5,254 bases of DNA from Candidatus Binatia bacterium (GTDB taxonomy: Bacteria > Desulfobacterota_B > Binatia > UBA9968): positions 1 to 5,254 of the forward strand of contig JAICHC010000259.1 of assembly GCA_025922795.1 (NCBI GenBank), given 5' to 3'. Below are positions 1 to 5,254 of the stretch, in pieces. The first letter of the stretch is position 1, and each line of letters begins with the position of its first letter. Under the pieces are notes generated by a model. The model worked only from the letters and a program-made list of their open reading frames with translations. It had not been told where the DNA came from and made no database searches. Position numbers and translations under genes: made by a program.

Positions 1-985
1 CTACGGCGAACTCGTCCCTGGAAAAGTCGCGACCTACTACCGCGACGGCAAAAAGATCCACTCGTTTAAGGAAGGCCGCTGGAGTCTTTCGCTGCGGGCC
101 GAATTCATGAAGAAAGACGGCTTCGATATTCAGGTCTTGATTCCCGACAACCGCCCGTTGATTTACGAATGCGACGCCGAGCTGGGTCGGCAGCTCGCGC
201 GGGCCTACAACGATACTGTTGCCGAGGACATTCACGGCGATGACCGGTTTATCGGCGTTGCATGGATCTACCTGCCGGACATCGAGGAGTCGATCAAGGA
301 ACTTCGCCGCGCCGTGAAGCAACTTGGCCTCAAGGCGGTCAAGTTCAACGGCGGCTGGGGCGACGGTGATCTCGACAATGAAGTGCTGTTTCCGCTCTAC
401 GAAGAAATCGCCGATCTCGATATTCCGATTCTGCTCCATCCCGCGGCGCGCGTGTTTGAATTACAGCATAGTCACCCGTGGCTGGTCGGCGCCGAGCGCT
501 ACCAGGGTTTTCAACATTTTCCAACGGCTTTGGGTTTTCCCTTGACCTACATGGTCAGCGCGGCGCGTTTGATCTTCAGCGGCACTTTGGATCGTTTCCC
601 GACGTTGAAATTCGGCTTCTTCGAAGGCGGCATCGGCTGGGTGCCCTGGATCATGGCGACCCTCAACGCCCACACGCCCGGCGAGGCGGGCATCTCGGTC
701 GCGGTGCAGCAGTTCTTCGAGGGCAAGAAGGGGATCAAGAAACCGCCAAGCGAATACTTCAATCAATTCTACATCGCCGCTGTGTCCTGGGAGTCCTATC
801 TCGCCGACACGGTCAACGGCTGGCACAATCATAACATCATCATCGGCAGCGACTTCGATCACGGCGATGCCGTCGCCACCTGGCCGCGCACCGTGGACGT
901 GATTAAGCGAATGAAAAATTTATCCGAAGTGGACAAAGAAAAAGTGCTCGGCGGCAACGCGATTAGAATGTTCGGGTTGAATTGA
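1..985 (+). CDS. Amidohydrolase, ACMSD-like metal-dependent hydrolase/decarboxylase (5' end outside window)
   Basis: This is the C-terminal 327 residues of a TIM-barrel amidohydrolase of the ACMSD-like (amidohydrolase_2) family, whose members hydrolyse or non-oxidatively decarboxylate small, often aromatic-derived acids in the cytoplasm. The frame is open from base 2 without a stop. The first ATG (107) has no ribosome site and sits inside the family block with motif GFDIQVLIP, so it is internal, and the N-terminal HxH metal motif must lie upstream of the window. Visible landmarks are the strand-5 histidine in ILLHPA (codon 437-439), a GG-W block in which the usual histidine is glutamate (FEGGIGW, codon 623-625), the strand-8 aspartate in GSDF (codon 851-853), and the family-typical C-terminal LGGNAIRMFGL. 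It ends 206 bases before the ubiD gene, which has its own promoter candidate, so the two may be separately transcribed. The family is firm; the substrate is unknown. Confidence 0.9.
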   Translation, partial: YGELVPGKVATYYRDGKKIHSFKEGRWSLSLRAEFMKKDGFDIQVLIPDNRPLIYECDAELGRQLARAYNDTVAEDIHGDDRFIGVAWIYLPDIEESIKELRRAVKQLGLKAVKFNGGWGDGDLDNEVLFPLYEEIADLDIPILLHPAARVFELQHSHPWLVGAERYQGFQHFPTALGFPLTYMVSAARLIFSGTLDRFPTLKFGFFEGGIGWVPWIMATLNAHTPGEAGISVAVQQFFEGKKGIKKPPSEYFNQFYIAAVSWESYLADTVNGWHNHNIIIGSDFDHGDAVATWPRTVDVIKRMKNLSEVDKEKVLGGNAIRMFGLN

Positions 986-1115
986 CCTCATCCTCCATTG
1001 ACTGGCTTTAGACTCTGGCCTCGACCTGCCGGAAGGCAAGCTGGGACTACTGCCGATCTCGGAGGTCACATTCTCCTCCCGCTTGACGAGATGCCCCTGC
1101 AACTCCCGCTGCGTC

Positions 1116-1130
1116 GGTTGTTTGACAACC
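1116..1130. promoter_or_regulatory. Candidate operator palindrome (FadR/GntR-like)
   Basis: GGTTGT-TTG-ACAACC is a perfect 6-base inverted repeat with a 3-base centre. Its core, TTGTTTGACAA (1118-1128), fits the TNGTNNNACNA pattern known for FadR-subfamily GntR regulators. It covers the TTGACA of the candidate promoter, which is where a repressor would block RNA polymerase. The palindrome is seen directly; the regulator class is inferred, and no regulator gene is in the window. Confidence 0.4.
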
Positions 1131-1148
1131 TTGGGTGCATTGGATAAG
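1122..1148 (+). promoter_or_regulatory. Candidate sigma-70 promoter for ubiD
   Basis: A perfect -35 hexamer, TTGACA (1122-1127), is followed 15 bases later by GATAAG (1143-1148), a 4-of-6 match to TATAAT. The spacing is shorter than ideal. An AT-rich tract follows, and the UbiD start codon is 43 bases past the -10. TAAAAT at 1159-1164 is a better -10 by sequence but lies 31 bases from the TTGACA. The -35 is convincing and the -10 is weak. Confidence 0.35.
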
Positions 1149-1180
1149 TTTTTTTGCATAAAATTTTTCATACATTTGCT

Positions 1181-1186
1181 AGGAGG
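1181..1186 (+). promoter_or_regulatory. Ribosome binding site of ubiD
   Basis: A perfect AGGAGG sits 5 bases before the ATG at 1192. This fixes the UbiD start, and the translated N-terminus (DLRTFI...) matches the family from its first residues. Confidence 0.85.
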
Positions 1187-1191
1187 CCGAA

Positions 1192-2637
1192 ATGGCGAAG
1201 GATCTGAGGACGTTTATTGCGGAATGCGAGCGCCAGCTGCCGGGCGAGGTGATCCACATCACCAAAGAGGTAAATCCGGCCAATTACGATGTCACGGCGA
1301 TCATTAAACAGCTCGGGGCGCAGAAGAAGTTTCCCGTCATTATCTTTGACCGACCGTTAAATTTGAACGGCAAAGTGGGTCCGATCAAGCTGACGATGAA
1401 CTGCGAGATCTCGCAAGGAAAAACTCAAATCGCGCTGGGCTTGCCGCGTAACGCGACCCGGCCGCAAATGGCCGAAAAATGTCTCGAGATGGAAGAGCAC
1501 CGTGTTCCGCCGACGATCATCAGCAAGAAAGACGCTCCGGTCAAGGAAAACCTCATGGTCGGCAAAAACGTGGATCTTTACGAAATCCCCATCATGCGCC
1601 ATCACGAAATGGATGGCGGCCCCTATATCGTTCTGTCGACGGTCACCAAAGATAGAAAAAGCGGCATCTACAATTGCTCCTACCATCGCATGGAGGTGAA
1701 ATCGAAGAATACCACCGCGCTCTACGCGTCGCCTCGCCACCTGTGGAAGATTTTCAAGGACTATGAGGAAAACAATTTGGAGATGCCGGTGGCCACGGTG
1801 CTCGGCCATCATCCCGCGTACCACATGGGAGCGTGCTACAGCGGTCCGTTCGAAGTGAGCGAATACGATGTCATCGGCGGCTATCTCGGTGAACCTCTGC
1901 GTTTGGTCGCTTCCGAGACGTTCGGCGACGAGTTGCTCATCCCGGCCGACGCTGAAATCGTCATCGAAGGCGTGCTCAAACCGGGAGGGCGGGTGGTCGA
2001 AGGACCATTTGGCGAGGCGCCGGGCTACCTCGGGCCGCAGCGCTATACCACATGCGTTGAGTATGAAGTACGCGCCATCAACTACCGCAACGGCGCCATG
2101 TATCAGTCGGTCATCACGCCTGAGGGCGATAAACCTTGGATGGATCTGCCGCGCGAAGGAGCTTATCTACGCCGTTGCCGCGAAGCGGTTCCGGGTGTGA
2201 CGGCGGTGTGCAAGCAAGGCCGCCACGCGCACTACAACGTTTTTATCTCGATGAAAAAGATGTCGGAAGGGGATCCCGGCCGCGCCGCCGCGGCTGCTTT
2301 GACCTTCGATCACACCAAGAACGTTTTTGTTTTCGACGACGACATCGATGTGTTCAATCCGACGGATATTCTGTGGGCGATCGCGACCCGGGTGCAGCCG
2401 CATCGCCAGGTGTCGATCCTCCAGCCGTTGTTCCGCGGTAATTTCCTCGACCCCTCACTGGTCGATGAAATCAAGACATCGGGAATGATCGTCGACGCCA
2501 CCAAGCCGCTCGATCGGCCGTTTTCGCCGGTCTCGAAGTGTCCGGACGATGCGATGGCGCGGATCAAACTCGAAGAGTACGTCCCCGGCGAGGTTTTGCA
2601 ACATATTCCGATGGATCGGACGACGTACTGGGCTTAA
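1192..2637 (+). CDS. UbiD-family prenylated-FMN-dependent decarboxylase
   Basis: This is a complete 481-residue UbiD-family enzyme, the usual length for the family. Members use prenylated FMN, Mn2+ or a similar metal, and K+ to remove, or in some cases add, a carboxyl group on aromatic, heteroaromatic or alpha,beta-unsaturated acids in the cytoplasm. By comparison with the fungal ferulate decarboxylase Fdc1, the metal/cofactor residues are N161 and R166 (NCSYHR), H183 (RHL) and E224. The catalytic Arg-Glu-Glu set is R166, E270 and E275, the last two in EGPFGE. The C-terminal DDDIDVFNP (from about 382) and LWAIATR (394-400) are also family hallmarks. A perfect Shine-Dalgarno supports the start. 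The gene is followed after 34 bases by a zinc-ribbon gene and then by a molybdenum hydroxylase subunit, which suggests catabolism rather than ubiquinone synthesis. No ubiX partner is in the window. The family call is near certain; the substrate and reaction direction are not known. Confidence 0.96.
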   Translation: MAKDLRTFIAECERQLPGEVIHITKEVNPANYDVTAIIKQLGAQKKFPVIIFDRPLNLNGKVGPIKLTMNCEISQGKTQIALGLPRNATRPQMAEKCLEMEEHRVPPTIISKKDAPVKENLMVGKNVDLYEIPIMRHHEMDGGPYIVLSTVTKDRKSGIYNCSYHRMEVKSKNTTALYASPRHLWKIFKDYEENNLEMPVATVLGHHPAYHMGACYSGPFEVSEYDVIGGYLGEPLRLVASETFGDELLIPADAEIVIEGVLKPGGRVVEGPFGEAPGYLGPQRYTTCVEYEVRAINYRNGAMYQSVITPEGDKPWMDLPREGAYLRRCREAVPGVTAVCKQGRHAHYNVFISMKKMSEGDPGRAAAAALTFDHTKNVFVFDDDIDVFNPTDILWAIATRVQPHRQVSILQPLFRGNFLDPSLVDEIKTSGMIVDATKPLDRPFSPVSKCPDDAMARIKLEEYVPGEVLQHIPMDRTTYWA

Positions 2638-2661
2638 CGATTTTAATACGAATTAGGCATC

Positions 2662-2667
2662 GGGAGG
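2662..2667 (+). promoter_or_regulatory. Ribosome binding site of the zinc-ribbon gene
   Basis: GGGAGG lies 4 bases before the ATG at 2672 and is as strong as the site before ubiD. It is the main argument, with the cysteine pattern, that this short frame is translated. Confidence 0.75.
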
Positions 2668-2671
2668 AACG

Positions 2672-2818
2672 ATGGGCCAAGCTGTAGAGGTAACCTGTCC
2701 AAGCTGCAAGAAGGTTTTTGTTGTCAATCCACACATGCTCGGGTCGGGGATGAATTTTCATTGTCCATTCTGCGATCTCTATTTTCCGGAAAAGGACAGC
2801 CCGAAAATCCGCAAATAG
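2672..2818 (+). CDS. Small zinc-ribbon protein (48 aa)
   Basis: This 48-residue protein has two CxxC knuckles, CPSC (C9, C12) and CPFC (C31, C34), separated by 18 residues. That is the layout of a zinc ribbon, and it resembles the MJ0042-type pattern with a hydrophobic residue after the first knuckle and a Leu midway. The N-terminal MGQAVEV is short, the tail is charged (KDSPKIRK), and there is no signal peptide or membrane segment, so it should be cytosolic. It has a strong ribosome site and begins 34 bases after the ubiD stop, so it is probably co-transcribed and translated at a good rate. Hydroxyarylic acid decarboxylases of the UbiD family (the vdc/bsd BCD type) have a small cysteine-rich D subunit; this could be an analogous accessory subunit, but that is inference, since the sequence is shorter and not recognisably the same family. 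An alternative is a general metal-binding or regulatory protein. Confidence 0.8.
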   Translation: MGQAVEVTCPSCKKVFVVNPHMLGSGMNFHCPFCDLYFPEKDSPKIRK

Positions 2819-2827
2819 CCTAAACCA

Positions 2828-2859
2828 AAGGCCACGGCGGAAACTTGTGCCATGGCCTT
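2828..2859 (+). other. Intercistronic hairpin
   Basis: An imperfect inverted repeat with 11-base arms (2828-2838 and 2849-2859, one C-A mismatch) surrounds a 10-base loop. It lies between the zinc-ribbon stop and the likely start of the molybdenum hydroxylase gene. The bases after it (GTCTGATC...) contain no T-run, so a classical terminator is unlikely. Only 20 bases remain before the ATG at 2880, too few for a new promoter. It may stabilise or mark a processing point in the mRNA, or tune translation of the next gene. Confidence 0.55.
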
Positions 2860-2879
2860 GTCTGATCTTAGTTTCAGCC

Positions 2880-5174
2880 ATGAGTGTGAAGCAAACGTAT
2901 TCGATTGCGGGCACGAGCGCCCATAGAGTCGACGGCGTCGAGAAGGTCACGGGCAAAGCCGTCTATACGAGCGATATTCAGCTTCCCGGCATGGCGCACG
3001 CGCGCATCCTGCGCAGCCCGGTCGCTCACGCCAAGCTCGTCAATATCGATGCTTCCAGGGCCAAGGCGCTTCCGGGAGTGATCGCGACGTTAACCCGTGA
3101 GGACATCCAAGGGTTCAATTACAAGTACGGCGCGACTTACAAGGATCAATCGATCGTCGCTGTCGACAAGGTGCGCTACGTCGGTGATCCGGTCGCGGCG
3201 GTGCTTGCCGATGACGCGGCAACCGCAGAGCAGGCGCTCGAGCTGATCGAAGTCGAATATGATGAGCTGCCGAAAATCACTAATCTTGAAGACGCTACGG
3301 CCGCAGGCGCCGCGTTGGTGCACGACGCCGGCGTGGCGCGCGCCGAGCTGCGCGGTTCGGTCTATGGCGCGCCTGAACGATTCAACGGGACCAACATCTG
3401 CTACTACCTGACATTTGGCCGAGAGAGCGTCGAAAAGGGCTTCACCAAAGCGGATCACGTCTTCGAAGATACTTTTCGATTTCAGAAGGTGCAGCATTAT
3501 TCCCTGGAAGCGCACAATAACGTCGCCTACTATGACGGCGAGAAACTCACGGTATGGGCATCGTGCCAGGATCCGTTCACGTTACGCGATCATCTGTCGG
3601 GCATTTTCAAGCTACCGCTAAGCCGTGTGCGCGTTATCGTGCCCTACGTCGGCGGCGGCTACGGCGGAAAGCTCTACGTCAAGGCCGAGCCGATTTCAGC
3701 GGCGCTCTCGTGGATGACGCGCCGGCCAGTGAAGCTAGAGCTATCGATCAATGAAAGTTTCAAGACCATCACGCGTCATCCTGCGCGCGTCACGGTCAAA
3801 ACCGGAGTAACGAAGGACGGTAAGCTGATCGCCCGGGATTGCCAGGTCTACATGGACACTGGAGCCTATGCCGATGCGGGCCCGCGGGTGACTCAAAAGG
3901 CGGCCTATCGGGCTCTCGGCCCCTATCGAATTCCCTACGCTAAAGTCGAAGCGTATGGTGTTTATACGAACACCGTACCGGCCGGCGCTTTTCGCGGCTT
4001 CGGCGCTCTGCAAGTCACCTGGGCCTACGAGTCGCAGATGGACATGATCGCCGAACGGCTCGGCCTCGATCCACTGGAATTTCGTTTACGAAACCTGCTC
4101 AAGAAGGGCGATATTTACACTGCCGGTGACACGCCGGTGGACTGCGATTTAGCGGAAGGTTTGCTGAAAGTCGCCGATGCGATCCGTTGGCGCGAAAAAA
4201 ACTCGCTGCCGAATCGCGCCAAGGGCATCAGCTGCTGTATTAAAGACGCCGGAGGCACTTACAAAGTCGCCGGGGCCACCGTGAAGATGTCGTCCGACGG
4301 TAGCGCGGTATTACTTACCGGAACGGTGGAAATAGGACAGGGACCGCGGACTGCGTTGAGCCAGGTGGTCGCCGAGGAGCTTTCATTGCCCCTTGAGCAG
4401 ATCACCGTCGCGCAACTCGATACCGATGTCACGCCCTACGATATCTCCACCAGCGCGAGCAGCTCCATGGTCGTCATGGGAACGGCGGTCTTGCGCGCGG
4501 CACAGGATGTCCGAAAACAACTGCTGCAATGCGCTTCCAAAGTGCTCAAGCAAAAGGTCGAAAATTTAACCTTACACAACGGTCATGTCATGTTCGGTGA
4601 GCGGCCGGCTATTTCATTCAGTAAAGTGATCGTCGATTTTTTCGGCAGTAAGGCCGGAGAAATCATCGGCAAAGGACTCTACAAAGACAAGCGCAATCCC
4701 AAGGCCGTGTTGGGTTCGTCGACGACGTTCTGGGAGGTGGGCTGGGGCGGCGTTGAAGTCGAGGTCGACCCGGACACCGGGGTCATTCACGTGCTCAACT
4801 ACGTCTCGGCGTGTGATGCCGGCAAAGCCATTAACCCCGAGCAATGTATCGGCCAGGACGAGGGCGCGGTGCTCTTCGGCATCGGCCACACCTTGATGGA
4901 GGAGATGGTTTACGAAGACGGCCAACTGCTCAACGGCAACCTGGTCGATTATCGCGTGCCGCGCTTCGCCGACCTGCCCGCCAAGCTCGACACGATTCTT
5001 ATCGAAAACGGCAATGGTCCGGGTCCGTTCGGCTCGAAGGGGATCGGCGAAGGAGGCTTGCTGCCGGTCGCTTCGGCGGTTGCCAATGCCGTGGCGCGAG
5101 CGGTCGGCGTACGCATTCAAGAACTGCCGCTGACACCTCCCAGGGTTTGGCGCGCGCTACAAGCCAAGTCCTGA
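2880..5174 (+). CDS. Xanthine dehydrogenase-family molybdopterin-binding (large) subunit
   Basis: This is the 764-residue catalytic subunit of a molybdenum hydroxylase (CoxL/XdhB/HcrA-type), which binds the molybdopterin cofactor and hydroxylates or reduces a substrate carbon. Electrons pass to FeS and FAD partner subunits. The N-terminal alpha/beta hammerhead spans roughly residues 12-130 (RVDGVEKVTGKA, YVGDPVAAV). Mo-domain motifs then follow in order: QDPFTLR (230-236), GGGYGGK (258-264), GAFRGFG (369-375), EIGQG (484-488), DTDVTPYD (514-521), a DYRVPR block near 690, and GIGEG with the catalytic base E724. Length is normal for the family. I chose ATG 2880 because family homology begins about six residues later; a GTG at 2847 would add 11 odd hydrophobic residues and lies in the hairpin loop, though a weak GGCGG precedes it. 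No good ribosome site precedes 2880. No signal peptide is seen. The FeS and FAD subunits are not in the window. Family certain; substrate unknown, with hydroxybenzoyl-CoA reductase, furoyl-CoA dehydrogenase and N-heterocycle dehydrogenases all possible. Confidence 0.94.
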   Translation: MSVKQTYSIAGTSAHRVDGVEKVTGKAVYTSDIQLPGMAHARILRSPVAHAKLVNIDASRAKALPGVIATLTREDIQGFNYKYGATYKDQSIVAVDKVRYVGDPVAAVLADDAATAEQALELIEVEYDELPKITNLEDATAAGAALVHDAGVARAELRGSVYGAPERFNGTNICYYLTFGRESVEKGFTKADHVFEDTFRFQKVQHYSLEAHNNVAYYDGEKLTVWASCQDPFTLRDHLSGIFKLPLSRVRVIVPYVGGGYGGKLYVKAEPISAALSWMTRRPVKLELSINESFKTITRHPARVTVKTGVTKDGKLIARDCQVYMDTGAYADAGPRVTQKAAYRALGPYRIPYAKVEAYGVYTNTVPAGAFRGFGALQVTWAYESQMDMIAERLGLDPLEFRLRNLLKKGDIYTAGDTPVDCDLAEGLLKVADAIRWREKNSLPNRAKGISCCIKDAGGTYKVAGATVKMSSDGSAVLLTGTVEIGQGPRTALSQVVAEELSLPLEQITVAQLDTDVTPYDISTSASSSMVVMGTAVLRAAQDVRKQLLQCASKVLKQKVENLTLHNGHVMFGERPAISFSKVIVDFFGSKAGEIIGKGLYKDKRNPKAVLGSSTTFWEVGWGGVEVEVDPDTGVIHVLNYVSACDAGKAINPEQCIGQDEGAVLFGIGHTLMEEMVYEDGQLLNGNLVDYRVPRFADLPAKLDTILIENGNGPGPFGSKGIGEGGLLPVASAVANAVARAVGVRIQELPLTPPRVWRALQAKS

Positions 5175-5254
5175 GTTACTAAGGAGTTCGTTAGCTAGTA
5201 GACCTACTGGGACGAAGGGGCGAGTCGTGGAAAGCGCAGGCACCAGGACTCAAA
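5175..5254 (+). other. Right-edge region, possible start of a further gene
   Basis: After the TGA at 5172-5174 the window has 80 bases. AAGGAG at 5181-5186 has no start codon at a useful distance. A second purine run, AAGGGG (5215-5220), lies 6 bases before GTG 5227, which opens a frame that stays open for the nine codons to the window edge. This might be the next gene of the operon, where FeS or FAD subunits of the molybdenum enzyme could sit, but nine codons cannot identify it. A small stem (5195-5200 with 5205-5210) lacks a T-run. Confidence 0.2.

Larger units (their letters stand above)
986..1191 (+). other. Intergenic region upstream of ubiD
   Basis: These 206 bases separate the amidohydrolase from the UbiD gene. 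The first half is GC-rich and holds only weak structure: a 4-bp TGCC/GGCA hairpin at 1027-1038 and a distant 7-base inverted repeat, TGACCTC (983-989) against GAGGTCA (1062-1068). No stem followed by a T-run is seen, so there is no convincing terminator for the upstream gene. The second half carries the operator-like palindrome, the promoter candidate, a strikingly AT-rich tract (about 1143-1178) and the ribosome site. No convincing protein is encoded on either strand. Confidence 0.6.

Noticed and set aside
983..1068. Distant inverted repeat TGACCTC/GAGGTCA as a terminator or mobile-element end
   Set aside because: Only 7 bases match, with 72 bases between, no T-run and no target duplication; this could arise by chance.
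920..1171. An 83-codon - strand frame crossing the intergenic region
   Set aside because: It overlaps the end of the amidohydrolase gene and the promoter region and shows no domain or convincing ribosome site.
1357..1824. A 155-codon open frame on the - strand
   Set aside because: It is antisense to strongly conserved UbiD codons, its composition is rich in Arg/His/Val as in shadow frames, and no domain is recognised.
1192..2637. Naming the UbiD protein hmfF, vdcC or ubiD proper
   Set aside because: The family residues are clear but nothing in the sequence read by eye separates these substrate classes, and the neighbouring genes do not match any of those known operons.
4614..5120. A 168-codon open frame on the - strand
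   Set aside because: It lies entirely opposite the molybdenum hydroxylase gene, has no recognisable domain, and is the kind of mirror frame expected in GC-rich coding sequence.
5195..5210. Stem CTAGTA/TACTGG as a terminator after the last gene
   Set aside because: It is 6 pairs including a G-T wobble, with no following T-run.
1..5254. CRISPR array, tRNA, rRNA, insertion sequence or prophage
   Set aside because: No spaced direct repeats, RNA-gene motifs, transposase or phage-like genes were seen; the window is almost fully occupied by metabolic genes.

Overview
The window holds four genes, all on the + strand. They read as part of a catabolic gene cluster for aromatic or heteroaromatic acids in a moderately GC-rich bacterium with strong Shine-Dalgarno sites. 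The gene set (metal-dependent amidohydrolase, UbiD-type decarboxylase, molybdenum hydroxylase large subunit) is common in soil and sediment Proteobacteria-like, Desulfobacterota-like, Tectomicrobia-like and Rokubacteria-like lineages. I cannot name the organism from sequence alone.

Layout: (1) bases 1-985, the 3' part of an ACMSD-type amidohydrolase whose start lies outside the window; (2) 986-1191, a 206-base intergenic region with a candidate promoter, a palindrome matching the FadR/GntR operator pattern across its -35 element, an AT-rich tract and a perfect AGGAGG; (3) 1192-2637, a complete UbiD-family decarboxylase with all recognisable prenylated-FMN, metal and catalytic residues; (4) 2672-2818, a 48-residue four-cysteine zinc-ribbon protein; (5) 2819-2879, a gap containing an 11-base imperfect hairpin; (6) 2880-5174, a complete molybdopterin-binding large subunit of the xanthine dehydrogenase family; (7) 5175-5254, the right edge, with at most the first codons of a further gene.

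How they may work together (inference): the UbiD enzyme would add or remove a carboxyl group on an unsaturated or aromatic acid. The molybdenum enzyme would hydroxylate or reduce a ring or acyl-CoA carbon. The amidohydrolase would hydrolyse or decarboxylate an intermediate. The ubiD gene, the zinc-ribbon gene and the molybdenum hydroxylase gene lie 34 and 61 bases apart and look like one transcription unit starting near 1150. The most notable points are the tiny zinc-ribbon gene next to ubiD, which recalls the small cysteine-rich D subunits of hydroxyarylic acid decarboxylases, and the operator-like palindrome. No UbiX prenyltransferase, FeS subunit, FAD subunit or CoA ligase is visible here, so the substrate is undetermined.
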